From NCBI RefSeq assembly GCF_030247195.1, contig NC_080670.1:164124080-164188079 (forward strand): a DNA stretch of 64,000 nt, written 5' to 3'. The notes beneath the pieces are model-generated. The model was not told the DNA's origin, did not search any database, and saw nothing but the letters and a program-made list of their open reading frames with translations. Numbering within the stretch: position 1 is the first letter of the stretch; each line of letters opens with the position of its first letter. A program made the position numbers and the translations under genes. Source of the stretch: Topomyia yanbarensis (taxonomy: Eukaryota > Arthropoda > Insecta > Diptera > Culicidae). Below are positions 44,613 to 57,414 of this stretch, in pieces.

Positions 44613-45998
44613 GATAAATAGATCGTGTAACTTAAATTGTAAACGAAAAACTGTTCGCAAACTTTGACACGCGTTTTCTCGAAACAAGATTTTTCGAATC
44701 TGAGGACATTCACCATTCAACCAATCAACTTCGCGTTTTACCCGCCAAAACGAAGACAACATTCTCCGGCGCTGTATCCTCCAAAATCGCAATATTTTGA
44801 TCATAAACGATTTTTTACAGCCGACCATATTGGACAAATCGTGCGAAAAAACGGTACTTTATTTTCAAGTGGCCGCCATTTTGTTTCTATAACAAATTTT
44901 TTCATGTTTATTAGGTTAAGGCACCTCTATGAAATGTAATCTTCAAGATCGTTTTGATTTTCTGCTTGTAGACGAAAAATTGCGATCTGTATCGTGCCCG
45001 CAGATGAGGTTGGTTTCGAAAACACCTTCTTCTGGAGCCGCCATTTTGGACGCCATTTTTGCACCTTACATTCAAAAATTTTGATTTTATAGATGAAACC
45101 TTAATAAACATTTTGCAGAATGGCGCGCATGTCTAACTCATTTTACTTCTTCAAACTTTGCGTGAAGCGAATTTATTAAAACTTTTGTACATTATAGTGT
45201 GTCATTTCAAAAACATGCTGTAATTTTTTATGCAAAAATATTGACATGTCGATGTCGAACGTCTCTATAAAAACATGATTTGCGGTTTTATCTGCTATTC
45301 AAAAACTACTGAACCGATTTCTTTCAAACTTTGCATACACATTCTACGTAAAAAATATCTAGCCCTTACGTTGAATTCTTGGGATAATTTTTCGCTTAAG
45401 GGGGTGTTTTTTCATGAAAAGGCGGAGTTTTTCGTGAAAAATAGAAATTTTTATTTAAAATGAGTGATTAAGTGGGAATTAATAGTGTATAACTTTTCAC
45501 GAGTTTTGCGTTGTCCCAGTGAATAGTAAGGTTGAGGCACCCCGGGGACAACTTGACAGCTCCCATATATTGAACTCAAAAGCAAATTTTGTGGTGATTT
45601 GGTGGTGTCATGGCGGCTCGAATGCAGCAAAATTTAAAAAAGGCGCATCCCATTTATTATTTTCCATATCTGTAAAAAATCGACAATTTAAACATTTATA
45701 TCACCAAATTTATTTCGCTGTTCAAATTAGAAACTGTCCTCGTTGCACCATACCTAAACAGAAACATTTATTCCATTTTGAATCTAAAAAGTTCAAAATA
45801 AAATAAATCGATTTTCGGAAATACAACAAAATCGAATTACCATCTCCCCGGATATGATATCCTCCGGCGGAAGCCGTTCTGACAGGTTTCTATCAGACTG
45901 GAGCAGAGTAAAACGCGAGAAGAATTCTGAAGGGATCCGTACCAAAACCATCGCAATATCTTCCGGACAGAATTATTGCAAAAGTTGAACAAAACCCA
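44613..45998. other. Unassigned; dispersed-repeat-like
   Basis: Several GCCGCCATTTTG/GACCATATTGGA phrases (44823, 44873, 45038) resemble the preceding array. CTACTGAACCGATTTCTTTC at 45305 resembles the phrase at 2380. No gene. Confidence 0.4.
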
Positions 45999-46340
45999 AG
46001 CAGGAGTCGAACAAAATTGTACATTCCTGGCAGCATTCTTGCTAAAACCGGTCACTGACCGGTTTGCTGCCAGAATTCTGGTAAAATGCACACCAATTCT
46101 GTCCGAAATCAATTTTGCTAAATAGGTGGAAAATTCTATATTTCTTGTTTGTATTCCTATATTTCTTGTTTGCATTTGGTCGGGAATACAAACAAGAAAT
46201 ATAGGATTTTCTACCTATTTAGCAAAATTGATTTTGGACCGAATTTGTGTGCATTTTACCAGAATTTTGGCAGCAAACCGTCTGTTACCGGCTTAAGCAA
46301 GAATGCTGCTAGGAATGTACAATTTTGTTCGGCTCCTGCT
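45999..46340. mobile_element. Long hairpin MITE (342 bp)
   Basis: Two arms of about 158 bp with only a 20-25 bp centre. AGCAGGAGTCGAACAAAATT at 45999 matches the inverse of 46340 (AGCAGGAGCCGAACAAAATT); continues through GTACATTCCT-GCAGCATTC, GGTAAAATGCACAC and CAATTTTGCTAAATAGGT-G. A transcript would fold into near-perfect double-stranded RNA. Confidence 0.88.
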
Positions 46341-47965
46341 GGAAGTCTTGACTTGAAACAAGTTGTCATAGGTTCACGAATTGTTAAGCTAGGTGATTTA
46401 CTTTCATTGGCCAAAATGTTTTTCTTTTATATTTCTCGATAAAAAAGCACCATCGATTTACTGACTACACATAACAAGATAACAAAAAAAAAAAAAAATT
46501 AGGATGGAAGAGAGCCGGTTGCCAAAAACAATGACTTCCAGCTCAATTTATAATAAGATTTATGTAACTTTGCTGACGGTTTCTAGTTAGTGGTAAATTT
46601 ATTTTCTAATGATAGTTTTCTTTATCCACATTTTCGAATATGCTTTTTCTAAATGTAGTTCTAGCTGCATTGACGGCGTTCATATTGTGGTTATCACTGG
46701 AAATTAGCAAAAATAGAGAAAAACAAGATAGCGACAAGATTGCGAAACCGCCATTTTTAAGATTTGACCTTTTCAATTCCGCAAGGCTACAAAAATGTAA
46801 TTTGAATTGATTTTTATATAAAGTGTTCGAGCGACTATTGGTCTTGAACCAAGAAAAAACTTAGGAGGATGCAAAGGAATCGAGTTAGGAATCAAAGGCA
46901 CACTAAACAATAAATTAAATGGGTACCAAAAAATAGTTACAAATAATTTCCGATTTTCGCTCAACAGGTAGTGAACGGGTGAATTAATTCATGAATTGTC
47001 AATTCATGACCGTCCGATACCTGACCAAAAGGGCTTATATATTACTAGATGTTTGTTCTAAACTGGGCAGATGGAGCTAACAGGGTATATTTTCAATTCT
47101 TTCGCTATTTTGAATTGATTCCGTCGCATACTAATCTTCCGTGAAAAACACAATAATACACGTAACGAAACACGCTTTTCTCTTGAAACTATTTCGGTTC
47201 GTTGTTCGTGGTAGGTACTCGTAGGGAGAAGGTATACTAGCGCCACCATCAAATCAGTGGTACTTATATGAAACAAGCATTATCTGTCAAATTGACCCCG
47301 GGCTGGGTTGAGGGCTACAGTGTGTGCTGCCATACTGAAGTTGTTGGGTTTGTTGTTGTCAACAGCATACTTGTGTTCTCGAAGGCGAACTTTAGATTTT
47401 CGGCGGATTAGACCGATGATTGGCAGTCTCTGCAGGGGATTTGGTAGATCCTCGATTTTTGATCGACCGGAATAATGTCTATAAGGATGCCCAAGAGGTC
47501 TTTCAGAGTGTTCTCTTTTATATGCGACTTAGTAATCATGGTGTTTTAGTATGCGTAAACGTAGCCGGTGATTTTAGTATATTCCATTGTTATACTACAG
47601 CGATATATTTCTAAACTAGTAATGTTCGCTCATCTATAAATGAAGATTGGCATTTCTCTGCCATGTGACGCTCATTATATTCATGTCTCTTCAACTACGG
47701 GGGCTCCTTCGTTCAATAGTCCCGAGTGGTCTTAAGATGGCCCTGCAGCGTCCTAAGAATAAGATTGAATAGTGTTGTCGGTAAGCCATATACATTTCGT
47801 TTTACTGGATCGTACACTGTCTTTGGAGAACGCAACAAATGGTGAACCCAATGATATTATTTCCAAAATTAATTCAGGCATTGTCTCAGGAAAAAAGCTG
47901 ATTCGTTCTTTTGAGACATTCCAATTCAGCTAGTGGGTGTAGTGCTAAACATATTACGGAAGAGT
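46341..47965. other. Unassigned intronic stretch
   Basis: No supported gene. 47700-47965 may be more of the degenerate RT fragment next to it, but no motif is readable. Confidence 0.35.
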
Positions 47966-47968
47966 ATC

Positions 47969-48160
47969 TTATAGGCGGTATTGAAGATCGTTATCCCCCC
48001 TCTTGTAAATAGGTCTATTAAGACCATTCAAACAATTCGAAGGTATTTCTTTGTTCATCAGGATCATCCCAAACATGTGGTTGACTAATTCGTACAGATT
48101 GTCACTCAAGACTTTTATAAGTTCGGACGAAATACTGCTCTTCCCAACGGCCTTGTCTCC
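47969..48160 (-). pseudogene. LINE RT scrap (fingers region)
   Basis: Minus-strand translation GDKAVGKSSISSELIKVLSD, then MNKEIPSNCLNGLNRPIYKR and GDNDLQYRL, matches the order K-A-KDGI-SELIK ... IP--W--G-I-PIYKKGD of RTE-type reverse transcriptases (compare ADKDGITAELIKLGPEK at about 61660). One short open piece of 63 codons. Confidence 0.65.
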
Positions 48161-48925
48161 ACTGCACCGTCACTCCTTATTTTAAAGTTTTCAACCATTA
48201 TGACTACGTAAGTCGGTGTTAATCTATTTTGTTCCACCTGATCCATAGAAAAACAGTCATTTTGAATTGCAACTTTTGTTCGACCGGTTCATCGGGCCTT
48301 TGCCAATGTTTATGCGTACAGACACGGCAGCTAAAACACTGTTTACATCCCACCAGATTAGCAAAGCTAGTTTTATTTCTGCTTTGCTAAATTATAACGC
48401 ATTAACCAACATTCCCTTGCGATGCCGAACCTCAGACCGAATTTCAATTTGGGAATCCTCGAAAAGCTGATTCATAATAATTGACTCCACGTACTTCGGC
48501 GCACATACTCACCCATCAAAATATACGCAATAACAACTGCCGTAGAAGAATGCGCACATGCCGCGGCTACCATCACCGCCGCCGGTCGGTCGAGGGGACC
48601 GGTTGTGCTGCGATATGTTTACAAAATTCTCCTACTGCCGCTTCCTCTCCCTCCTTGCAGCAAGCCGAGCAACAGCACACGCACAACATACGAGATGGAG
48701 AGCGCTCACGTCAGTCAAAATATATTTGCTAATGACCTTGGCATACCACAGCATCTTTTTGCCTGGCTGGCTGGCCGGCTAGCCTGCTGTGATGTACCTA
48801 CTACGTACCAACTTGCGCTGGCCTTATTGCTATCCTTCTCTGTTTCTCGATCTTCCAAAATCGACCACCATTTCATTCATCGATTGGATCAACCATCGCA
48901 GCGGTGCGCAACGCATCGTGTTCCG
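48161..48925. other. Unassigned intronic stretch
   Basis: 48480-48920 is GC-richer than surroundings, with overlapping open frames on + lacking any recognised domain. No repeat match seen in the window. Confidence 0.4.
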
Positions 48926-48929
48926 TTTA

Positions 48930-49490
48930 CAATTGGGTCATTAAATGAGGAATAAAATTCTTCTTTTATTTCATAAACCGATAGAGCTCATCTTTCTAAA
49001 GATGACAATATATAAATCTAAAGATGAACATTATGTTCAACCAAAGAGAATAGGGAAAGAGACGAAGAGTGAAAATCAGTCAAAACGGCAACACTCCCTT
49101 TATGATGATTTTAACACTAGAATTTTGGCAACCGCTTCCACAGGCAGTACTTTAAATGACTCCTATTATATTTTGAAAACAAACCGTACGTCGATCGTTG
49201 GTTTTGTTTATCAAAAGATGTGCATTCCGAAACAAAGAGATGAAATAATTCTAAAGCTTGTTTTTACTCATACATATACTCTAGAATGTACCTTACAATC
49301 ACGATTGAACTAAATTCTGACGAAAACTCAAATTTCTTTTTTGATAGATGTACAATACTTATCTCCTCTAACTCAGACATGAGTAATGTTTATTTACATT
49401 GCACGATTGGTCTGCTCAATAAGGTATTTTTGGCTTCACACTATTCGTCTCTTTCCCTATTCTCTTTGTGTTCAACCTTCAAAACTCTAC
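48930..49490. repeat. Dispersed repeat interrupted by a MITE
   Basis: The left part (48930-49042) and right part (49470-49490) together align with 30085-30190. The interruption is 49043-49469. Confidence 0.65.
49043..49469. mobile_element. 427-bp MITE with 8-bp target duplication
   Basis: Terminal inverted repeats of about 30 bp (AAAGAGAATAGGGAAAGAGA at 49043 and its inverse ending 49467), flanked by identical GTTCAACC at 49035-49042 and 49470-49477. The 8-bp duplication fits hAT-type insertion, though the termini are not the usual CA...TG. The empty site is at about 30170-30178 (GTCCAACC). No coding sequence of note. Confidence 0.87.
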
Positions 49491-49958
49491 ACGCCACCGA
49501 AAAACTACCTAAAATTCAGTACTTTTGACTCAATCTCGTGGTATCGTGCCGGAAGGTAAAATTAGGTAAACCGCGTTGAAAATTAATTTACTTAAATTTA
49601 AGTTGAATTTACCTAATTTTGTGTATACCCCAAACAACTCAAAAGTACCTTACTGCACGGAAGACCTCGACTGAGTCGAATCTCACGTTTTGTTTTTGAC
49701 AACACTAATAAGTGCGAAAGCAAAGCACAGCTCAAAAGTACCTAAATTTAAGTTAAAAGAACTTATTCTGTAGGTTATTTTATGGTTGCGTGCAGAATGG
49801 TTTTAATTGATTTTCTAAAAAAATGTAAACAAGTCCTCGTTTGACACTATCGAGCCAAAGGCCTTAGTATAAAGTACAGACACTTCACACACAGAATAGC
49901 GAAGTGTCAAAAAGTGCAGCCAAACGAGCATGATGGTTTTGAGAGGGGAAGTACAAGA

Positions 49959-50193
49959 CTCGACAAACATATGATTACGGCCTAAAAGCCAACTGTCAAA
50001 ATCCACTTTGAATGGAAATTCCGGACAAACCGTTACACGCCAATCACAGATGTTGGTAGTAAACGAAAGAGAAAAGATTTGTCTTTCATAAACTGTTGTG
50101 AACTGTGTTCGACTAATAACGGTTTGTCTGGAATTTCCATTCAAAGTGGATTTTGACAGTTGGCTTTTAGGCCGTAATCATATGTTTGTCGAG
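49959..50193. mobile_element. Palindromic MITE, family shared with 23395-23605
   Basis: Near-perfect arms of about 80 bp: CTCGACAAACATATGATTAC at 49959 is exactly mirrored at 50193, then GGCCTAAAAGCCAACTGTCA and AAATCCACTTTGAATGGAAA. About 75-bp centre containing AACGAAAGAGAAAAG. Confidence 0.88.
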
Positions 50194-52630
50194 AAGAGGA
50201 AGCCAATGTAAAGCTTATGGGAGCTTCCGTGATGCCAGTTTACATTCATGGTTGCTAGTTTTACTGTTTTTCTCTCCGCTAGTCTGTAGTGTCTGTAGTA
50301 TAAAGGTATGCAAAGCGTGTGCAGAAAGCGAAGCCGAAAAAAGTCTACCTATCGAGCAAAATTAGAATCCAACTTTTTGACAGCTATCACAGCCCTTTTG
50401 CTGTAGGATCATGGTGGTTCAATGGAAAGTGTGGTTGCAATAATTCAATTTTATAAAATAATTTGGATTTGTTATTTTGCCTACAAAAAAGTGAGAAAAG
50501 TTCGATTATGTATCTGTAGCGTCAGCTGGTTTAATGGCCCAATTAACGGTTGCATCGGAAGCTTGATGTCATTACATTTTATTTAATTATCTCGAATAAA
50601 TGCACCAAATTTTGCGGAGTAGTGTGTAGTGTTAATTGCGTTATCTACTTATTCCGTCGAAAGTTAAACTGCAGGTAATTCTAGCGGGAAAGCAATGCCG
50701 TTGTAAACTTGCCAGATAGAGTTCTTGAAGCCAACGAATAAGCCTTCGTCTATTGGCACCCGATATTATTTGGAATATCAGCTACCGGAAACCTCCTGTT
50801 ACCGAAAAGCTCTGACTCAGAGAGCCTGATCGTACCGATACTGATGGAACTTCTATTTCCAATTCTATGGTTTCTATTTCCAATACCGGACGACACTACA
50901 GGTCTATGACAACAACAAAAAAACTGCATCTTAGATATGCTAAATAACGTTTATATAGGTTTTTCATGTGACTTTTCTTACACATTCACCCTAGTCACAG
51001 AGAACAGACGTCCATCTCGAGCGTTAAAAATGGTTAAAAATTAATCCGTTTAAAATAAATTGGAAAATCACCACCAAGTGCGCTACTGAGTGACTTAATG
51101 GTGAATTACTTTACATACATTTAAAAATGGCCGACATAGTTATACCTCTATAGTTTGGAATATGTTAGCATGGCGGCGCTAGTGTTTCAACAAACATTCG
51201 TTCAAACGCAAAAAAGTATTAAGGACTTTGTTCGAACATAAATGTCCGTTTGCTCTGTCCTAGTATTAGGGAACACTTCCCACCAGAAATAAATCCCTCA
51301 ACCGGATGAAACTTTAACCGATCAGAGCCAGAAATGTGTGATAGCAATCAAAACCACATTCTACAGCGTTGCCTCTAATTATAATACGCCATTCCATACT
51401 TTTCCAGTATGAAGATATTTTACGGTCGCCCGGTTACACAACGAGTCTAATTAGAATTCCGCAAAGTTCAACAATCCATAATATACTTTTCCAAGGGTTC
51501 ACCGTTCCAACGTTTCCGTTGCTCGTCATCGGCAGTTTTGCTTTGGTCTCTCTCTTTCACTTATGCGCACGCTATATATCTTTACCTATTAAACTCCTCG
51601 TTGTCTTCGCTTGTACATTCTTAGCACTATGTCATTGATATCCCATCACTTGGAAAATATTCCAAACAAACGGGTCAATAACTTGGAAGGAATTTATATT
51701 TCCTTCCCGGCCTGTTGATCGTTGGTTGTGTGCGGTGCTGCCGCCGCTTTTTGCTAACCGGTCGCACCATCAAAGGCTCGGATGGCAAAGAACTGGAAGA
51801 AGCGGAAACACCGCCTGCAGACACGGTACATGCCTACCTACCTACATATTCTGCGCAGCAGGACAGCACAACATAATTTAGAGATTCTTGAGCGAAAGAG
51901 GAAAATAGAGAAGAAAGGCAAACGGAGCGATGAAAACAAACCGCGATCAGCAAATGTTATGTTGGAACCAACTCGCAATGATCCAGAATGCCAAAATAAC
52001 AATGATTTATTTTTTTCACTGAAATTACGTGATTTTAAAAATGTTAAAAAGCTACAAAAAAGGTTTTTGTAGCTAGAAAGGCAATTATTGTTTAAAATAT
52101 AAGAAATGTAAAAATAACTAGGATGGTTTAAAGGTTACAAGATTTGAAATTTTTTTTTTGTGTTTCGGGATAAGCTATACTGCTATACTATCTTCAACAA
52201 AGTTCCTTAAAACATCTTTCATATAATTTTTACAGTTTTGGTTTTTCGCAAAATCAAGATATTCGAGAACTTCAAAGTTATTGATTATTTGTTTCGAGGC
52301 ACTGAACTGCTTGCATTTCAATGTTGGGAGATCTTTTACTTTAAAATATGTAACAAGACCTCGGGTTCTATTCCTGATCAATCACATCTCAGATAAGAAT
52401 TTCTCTGAATTGCCTTGTGTTACTGCTAGATTTAAATCGGACCGTCCCTTTTATGTTTTTGTTTAATGGTTTTATCATGTGTCAAAATATAAATTCTCCA
52501 GATAAATAGTTTAGATCACATCTCTGCAGGGATATGTGGTGGGACTAAGATTAAAAAAAAACATAAAAATAAGACTTTCCCCAGGCGCGTAGCCGGGAGT
52601 TTATTTCGGGAGGGGCTTAAAAAATTATTG
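50194..52630. other. Unassigned intronic stretch
   Basis: No gene recognised. An open frame at 51782-52072 is Lys/Arg-rich without domain. AT-rich elsewhere; no clear repeat boundaries. Confidence 0.4.
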
Positions 52631-52633
52631 CAG

Positions 52634-52802
52634 CTTTTTTATTTCGATTATAGAGGTTTTAACCTTATGGTTATTCGCCTTTTTTCGGGTTAGAAAATTT
52701 CTTTAGAAAAACTTCTAACCATATATGTGCGGGATTGATGAACGAACCCTGATGAGCTGCGTTCAAGGCAATCGATTTACCAACTACGCTTTACCCGCCC
52801 CC
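52634..52802 (-). mobile_element. tRNA-derived SINE
   Basis: On the minus strand a tRNA-like head carries an RNA polymerase III A box (GCGTAGTTGG, 52789-52780) and a B-box-like GGTTCGTTC (52748-52740), about 31 bp apart. A body follows with AACCCGAAAAAAGGCGAATA and GGTTAAAACCTCTATAATCG, ending in an A-rich tail (AAATAAAAAAG). The head lies near GGGGCGGG at its 5' end. It would be mobilised in trans by a LINE. The cloverleaf is too diverged to be a working tRNA gene. Confidence 0.75.
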
Positions 52803-53700
52803 TGCATAAAGCTTTTAGTTCTAATGACTTGATATTGTCACTAGAAACTAAACGAAATTTTGAAAAGTTCTTAATGAAAACAATGCCAAATCTAAGACAA
52901 TCCATATTCATTGTCACAAGAAAGGCTATAATACATCAACGAATTATTGATGTTTAATTTGATTTTTATTATTTATTTACAAGTTACAATTTACTCTCGT
53001 TGCAACAATGGATATTCTAGAGTTCTCAGTATTTATGCGCTAACCGAATATGACAATTCTTGACGGTGCTGGAAAACGCAAGGTGTTCTGAGCTGCACGT
53101 TTAAAAGGTGTAGAAGACGCTAAATCGAAATGAGTAGAAAAATATCCATAAAATGTTCGATCGAAGAGAATGTCGAAATTTGCACAAAATCTTCTGATTT
53201 AGCAAACGAATTGTAGTTGGTTCAACTTCTATTTTCTTGATCTGGCGTCCTGTAACTATTACCAGTTCTAATGCATCATGCTAACATAATTTTTTGGCAT
53301 ATTCTTTTTAAATGAAACTATTTTCGAGACTGGCCTTGGCCTGGCAGATCAGAACCCTAGGGGCAGATCACTTGTGATGCATTTTTAAAAATCGCCTAAA
53401 TTAAATGCATATCTTTCCATCAAAATAGAAATTCATAATGTATTTTGCGTTGCGTGTAAGACGTCAAAACCTTACAAAAAACTAGCCCTACATTCAACAA
53501 AACGTCGAACAAAGTGAATCAACGTAGGACGTTTGTTAAGCAAACTTTTCTGCGAGGGAGTGCAAAGTTGATGCAAAAATGGAAATTAAATGCATTTTTT
53601 TCTAATTTGATGCAAATTTGTTATACATTTCTAGAGTGATCTGTCCCTAGTCAGAACCCCTGTTAGGAAGGAGGATCTTTGGTGATCAATTGGATCAAAA
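52803..53700. other. Unassigned intronic stretch
   Basis: AT-rich; nothing recognised. Confidence 0.4.
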
Positions 53701-53706
53701 TATATG

Positions 53707-54334
53707 GGTTATTCCACGTCAGATTTACAACCAAAATTTTAATTCCTTCCATTTTTTTCTTGCATTCATTAGCTAAAAATAATTGACACGTATTTTTTAT
53801 TTTGGCTGAATATGATTTTTTTTCAAGTTATTAGTTTTTGAAGTTTATAACATTGATAATTTTTCAATCACTTATAACTCGGAAACGATTCGATATATGG
53901 AAAAAATATTAAATAAAAAGGTTGTGTTCTCTAATGAGCTTACTGAAAAAAATTGCAATTTCTTTTTGTTATATAACTTATAAAATTTGCAATTGTTTGA
54001 AACAAATTAATTTTTTTTAAAGTTGGGCTATTTTTTACTTATTATTTTCTTTAAATATTAAGAATCATGCCATGGATATCAAAATGCTTTGCGAGATATT
54101 ACAATCATAAACTTAAAACAAGGCAATTTTACACCAAACGCTTAGTGATAGGTCTATTGTAATTGAAATATCTCGTAAAATACTTCGAATTCTTTTCTGA
54201 AATTTGTACACAATCTTCTCGATATAATTATAAATTATTTGAAAAAGATAAAAATATTTTTTGGTTCCACCCTGAAAAAAATTATTTGTTACTAATATTT
54301 GCGTAATACATCAATTAAAACAAATATTACAAAT
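53707..54334. mobile_element. Long-arm palindromic element, left arm and start of right arm
   Basis: The left arm begins ATTCCACGTCAGATTTACAA and runs at least 363 bp. Its inverse is found at 59092-59455 and, partly, at 57823-57965. The palindrome centre is near 54118, where TGCTTTGCGAGATATTACAA and the inverse of TTGAAATATCTCGTAAAATA face each other. The right arm then starts and is cut at 54334 by a CR1 insertion. Confidence 0.7.
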
Positions 54335-54341
54335 CATCAAA

Positions 54342-55270
54342 AACAATCAATCAATAATCATCTATTACCAGAATATCGGGGGCATGAACGGCGTTATTAC
54401 TGAATACAATTTGGCAATTTCTGACAACGTTTATGACATGTATGTATTCACTGAAACTTGGCTAAACAGTAATACTTTATCCAAACAAATTTTTGGTAGC
54501 TCCTACTCGGTATACAGGCAAGATCGAAACAATGACAATAGTAGCAAACAGAGTGGTGGGGGCGTACTGATCGCCTGCAGCACAAAATTCAAATCCCGTC
54601 TGGTGTCTCTTTCTAACTGCGGTAGCGTTGAGCAAACCTGGATCGCTCTCACACTTACACACTGTACGCTGTATATTTGTGTGCTTTACATTCCACCCGA
54701 TCGCGTTAACGATGCCGATCTAATTGATCAACATTTGCACTCTCTTTCATTGATTACTGATCAAATTGGTTTCAATGATAGGATAATTATATTAGGCGAC
54801 TTCAATCTTCCTGGTATCAAGTGGGTCCGCAGCTCTTCAAATTATTTATATCCTGATGCAAATAGTTCTACAAAAGCACCAGCTACTTCAAAACTCCTAG
54901 ATGATTACAACACTGGCGGTCTAGTTCAATTGAATGATAATAGAAACAGTAACAATCGCTTGCTAGATCTATGCTTTACCAGTCAAGCGTTATCGAATAC
55001 TTGTACCATAACCGTTGCTCCTTCCCCGCTAGTTAAAACTTGTCGTCATCATCCTCCCCTTCTAATGGCTATTTCGGAAGGTACTCCCGCCGTTTTCAAT
55101 AATGCCGACGAGACAACATACTACTTCAGAAATGGAAAATTTGATGCCATGAATCAATTTCTGACATCACTAAACTGGAGCTCTCTATTATCCAACTGCG
55201 ACTACAACTCTGCAGCTATGTTATGGACGCACATAACATTATATGCTATCGACCAGTTCGTACCAAAAAA
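54342..55270 (+). pseudogene. CR1 endonuclease domain
   Basis: AP-like endonuclease open from about 54345 (IIIYYQNIGGMNG, upstream of the first Met at 54384). Motifs in order: VFTETWLNSN with catalytic Glu, SGGGVLIACS, EQTWIALTL, VLYIPPDRVND, IIILGDFNLPGIKW with the catalytic Asp-Asn pair, LLDLCFTSQ and CRHHPPLLMAIS. All key boxes are present, more complete than in the 33-34 kb copy. The frame leaves the RT frame within a run of seven A (55265-55271), a one-base indel. The very N-terminus is cut by 5' truncation, so no ORF1 is present. Confidence 0.9.
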
Positions 55271-57226
55271 ACCCGTCGTGAACCAATCCATCCCCAATGG
55301 TCCAATCAAACTCTGAAAGGCTATAAACGTGCCAAACGGTCCGCACTTAAGAAACTCACGAAGCATCCCTCTCTTCATTTAAGAGCGCATTATTTGCACC
55401 TTAACAACCGCTACAAGCGATTGAATAAAGCCCTCTATTTTGCCTACCTTCGTCGCATCCAGAATAATCTGAAAACTAACCCTAAAAGCTTCTGGAACCA
55501 CGTCAACGAACAGAGAAATGAAACTGGACTACCAACTCACATGATACTCGATGACGTTCAATCATCTACTTTGCCCGACATGTGCAGCTTATTCCGAACG
55601 CACTTCAGCAGTGTTTTCACTGAAGAAACATTAACCAATGAACAGGTTTCTGAGGCTGCCAGTAACGTCCCTGTTCGTTCTGCAATTGGATCCCATCCTA
55701 TTATTACATGTGACATGGTACGCACAGCATGTTCTAAGCTAAAATTATCGTCAAAATCTGGTCCCGATGGAATTCCATCTGTAGTACTGAAGAACTGTTC
55801 TAGCAGTCTACTGATACCATTATCAATCATGTTCAACAGCTCTCTACAGTCTGGAGCTTTCCCTGATACATGGAAGAAGTCGTATATCTTCCCAGTATTT
55901 AAAAAGGGCAACAAATCCTTTATCTCTAATTATCGCGGGATTGCCTCATTGTGTGCTGTTTCAAAGCTCTTTGAAATAATCGTTCTAGATTTCATTACTC
56001 ACAACTGCTCTAATTACATATCCGAGACTCAACACGGATTTATGCCTCGTCGATCAACTTCCACGAACCTTATATCATACACATAATTCATTATTCGATC
56101 ATTAGAAAATCGTCAACAGGTTGACGCTATATACACCGATTTCTCGGCAGCTTTTGATAAGATCAATCATAGAATAACTGTTGCCAAGTTGGATAGGCTT
56201 GGATTCAGTGGATCTTTATTGGATTGGCTTCAGTCTTACCTTACCGGTCGCGAAATGGCTGTAAAAATTGGAGACTGCACCACTGCTTATTTCGCTGTCA
56301 GCTCTGGAGTTCCTCAAGGCAGTCATCTTGGGCCATTTATATTTCTGCTCTACCTCAACGATTTGAACCTTTGAGTAAATTGTCTGAAACTATCATTCGC
56401 CGATGACTTTAAGTTATACCATCTAATCAAAAATGCCGAAGACACTGAATTCTTACAATCACAGTTAGATATATTCACCAATTGGTGCACAGTGAATAGG
56501 ATGGTTTTGAATGCTTCAAAGTGTTCTGTTATCTCGTTCACCCGCAAACGCTCGACAATTACATACGACTACAATATTTCGAAAAATATTATTAAGCGTG
56601 AATCTTCTGTAAAGGACTTAGGAGTTATTCTAGATCCCAAACTAAATTTTAAGGATCATATGGAATACGTCATTTCAAAGGCCTCCAAGCTCCTTGGATT
56701 CATTTTTCGAGTTACTAAAAACTTCAGCGATATACATTGCTTGAAAGCACTTTATTGTGCTCTTGTTCGCTCTACTCTCGAATATGCAGCAGTAGTTTGG
56801 TCACCTCATTACCAAATCGATGCCCAGCGCATTGAAACTATTCAGCGAAAGTTTGTTCACTTTGCTCTTCGTAAGCTACCATGGAGGGACCCGCTAAACC
56901 TACCATGTTACCAAGACCGTTGTTAACTTATCGACCTCGATTTGCTGTCTGTTCGTCGAGACGTTGCTAAGGCAGTTTTCATTGCTGATCTGCTTCAATC
57001 AAGAATCGATTGTTCTGATCTTCTGCAACTTGTGGATTTTGACATTCATCGTCGTATTCTTAGATTTTATTCATTTTTAAGAATCCCTCGAGCCAGAACT
57101 AATTACGGCTATAATCAGCCATTCATTAGCATGTGCCGTCTATTTAATCGTTGCTCCAATGTTTTCGATTTTAATCTGTCACGTAGTGCTGTAAAACAAT
57201 TATTTCTAAACTCCCTGTCTCGATAG
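55271..57226 (+). pseudogene. CR1 reverse transcriptase to C-terminus
   Basis: One frame from 55223 to 57226 interrupted by three stops (56084, 56372, 56924). Motifs: KSGPDGIPSVVLKN, FPDTWKKSYIFPVFKKGN, NYRGIASLCAVSK, TQHGFMPRRSTSTN, DAIYTDFSAAFDKINH with the first catalytic Asp, GVPQGSHLGPFIF, SFADDFKLY with the catalytic Asp pair, CSVISFTRKR, VKDLGVILDPKLNFKDH, then the thumb (LEYAAVVWSP) and C-terminal ending FLNSLSR. Since only three stops and one frameshift separate it from a full frame, it is moderately young. Same clade as the elements at 3.6-5.7 and 31.7-35.9 kb. Confidence 0.9.
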
Positions 57227-57414
57227 TCATAGCTCTAGTACTAGTCCTTAGATATAAATGAGGTTCTGTTAATGTTAATTGTATAGTATTAGTCAATGAA
57301 ATGTATCATTTGGAAATGTGTAATCTGTTGATACAAAAGATGAGGAGGTTTTATGCCGCCTGGAGAGATTGGAAGGTTGCAAGAATTTCAGCTCCAGGAG
57401 GCTTTTCCCTACTC

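Noticed and set aside
51782..52072. 96-codon Lys/Arg-rich frame
   Set aside because: Low-complexity basic composition, no domain, no splice or promoter context.
52634..52802. A functional tRNA gene
   Set aside because: Polymerase III boxes are present, but the B box is diverged and a SINE body with A-rich tail follows.
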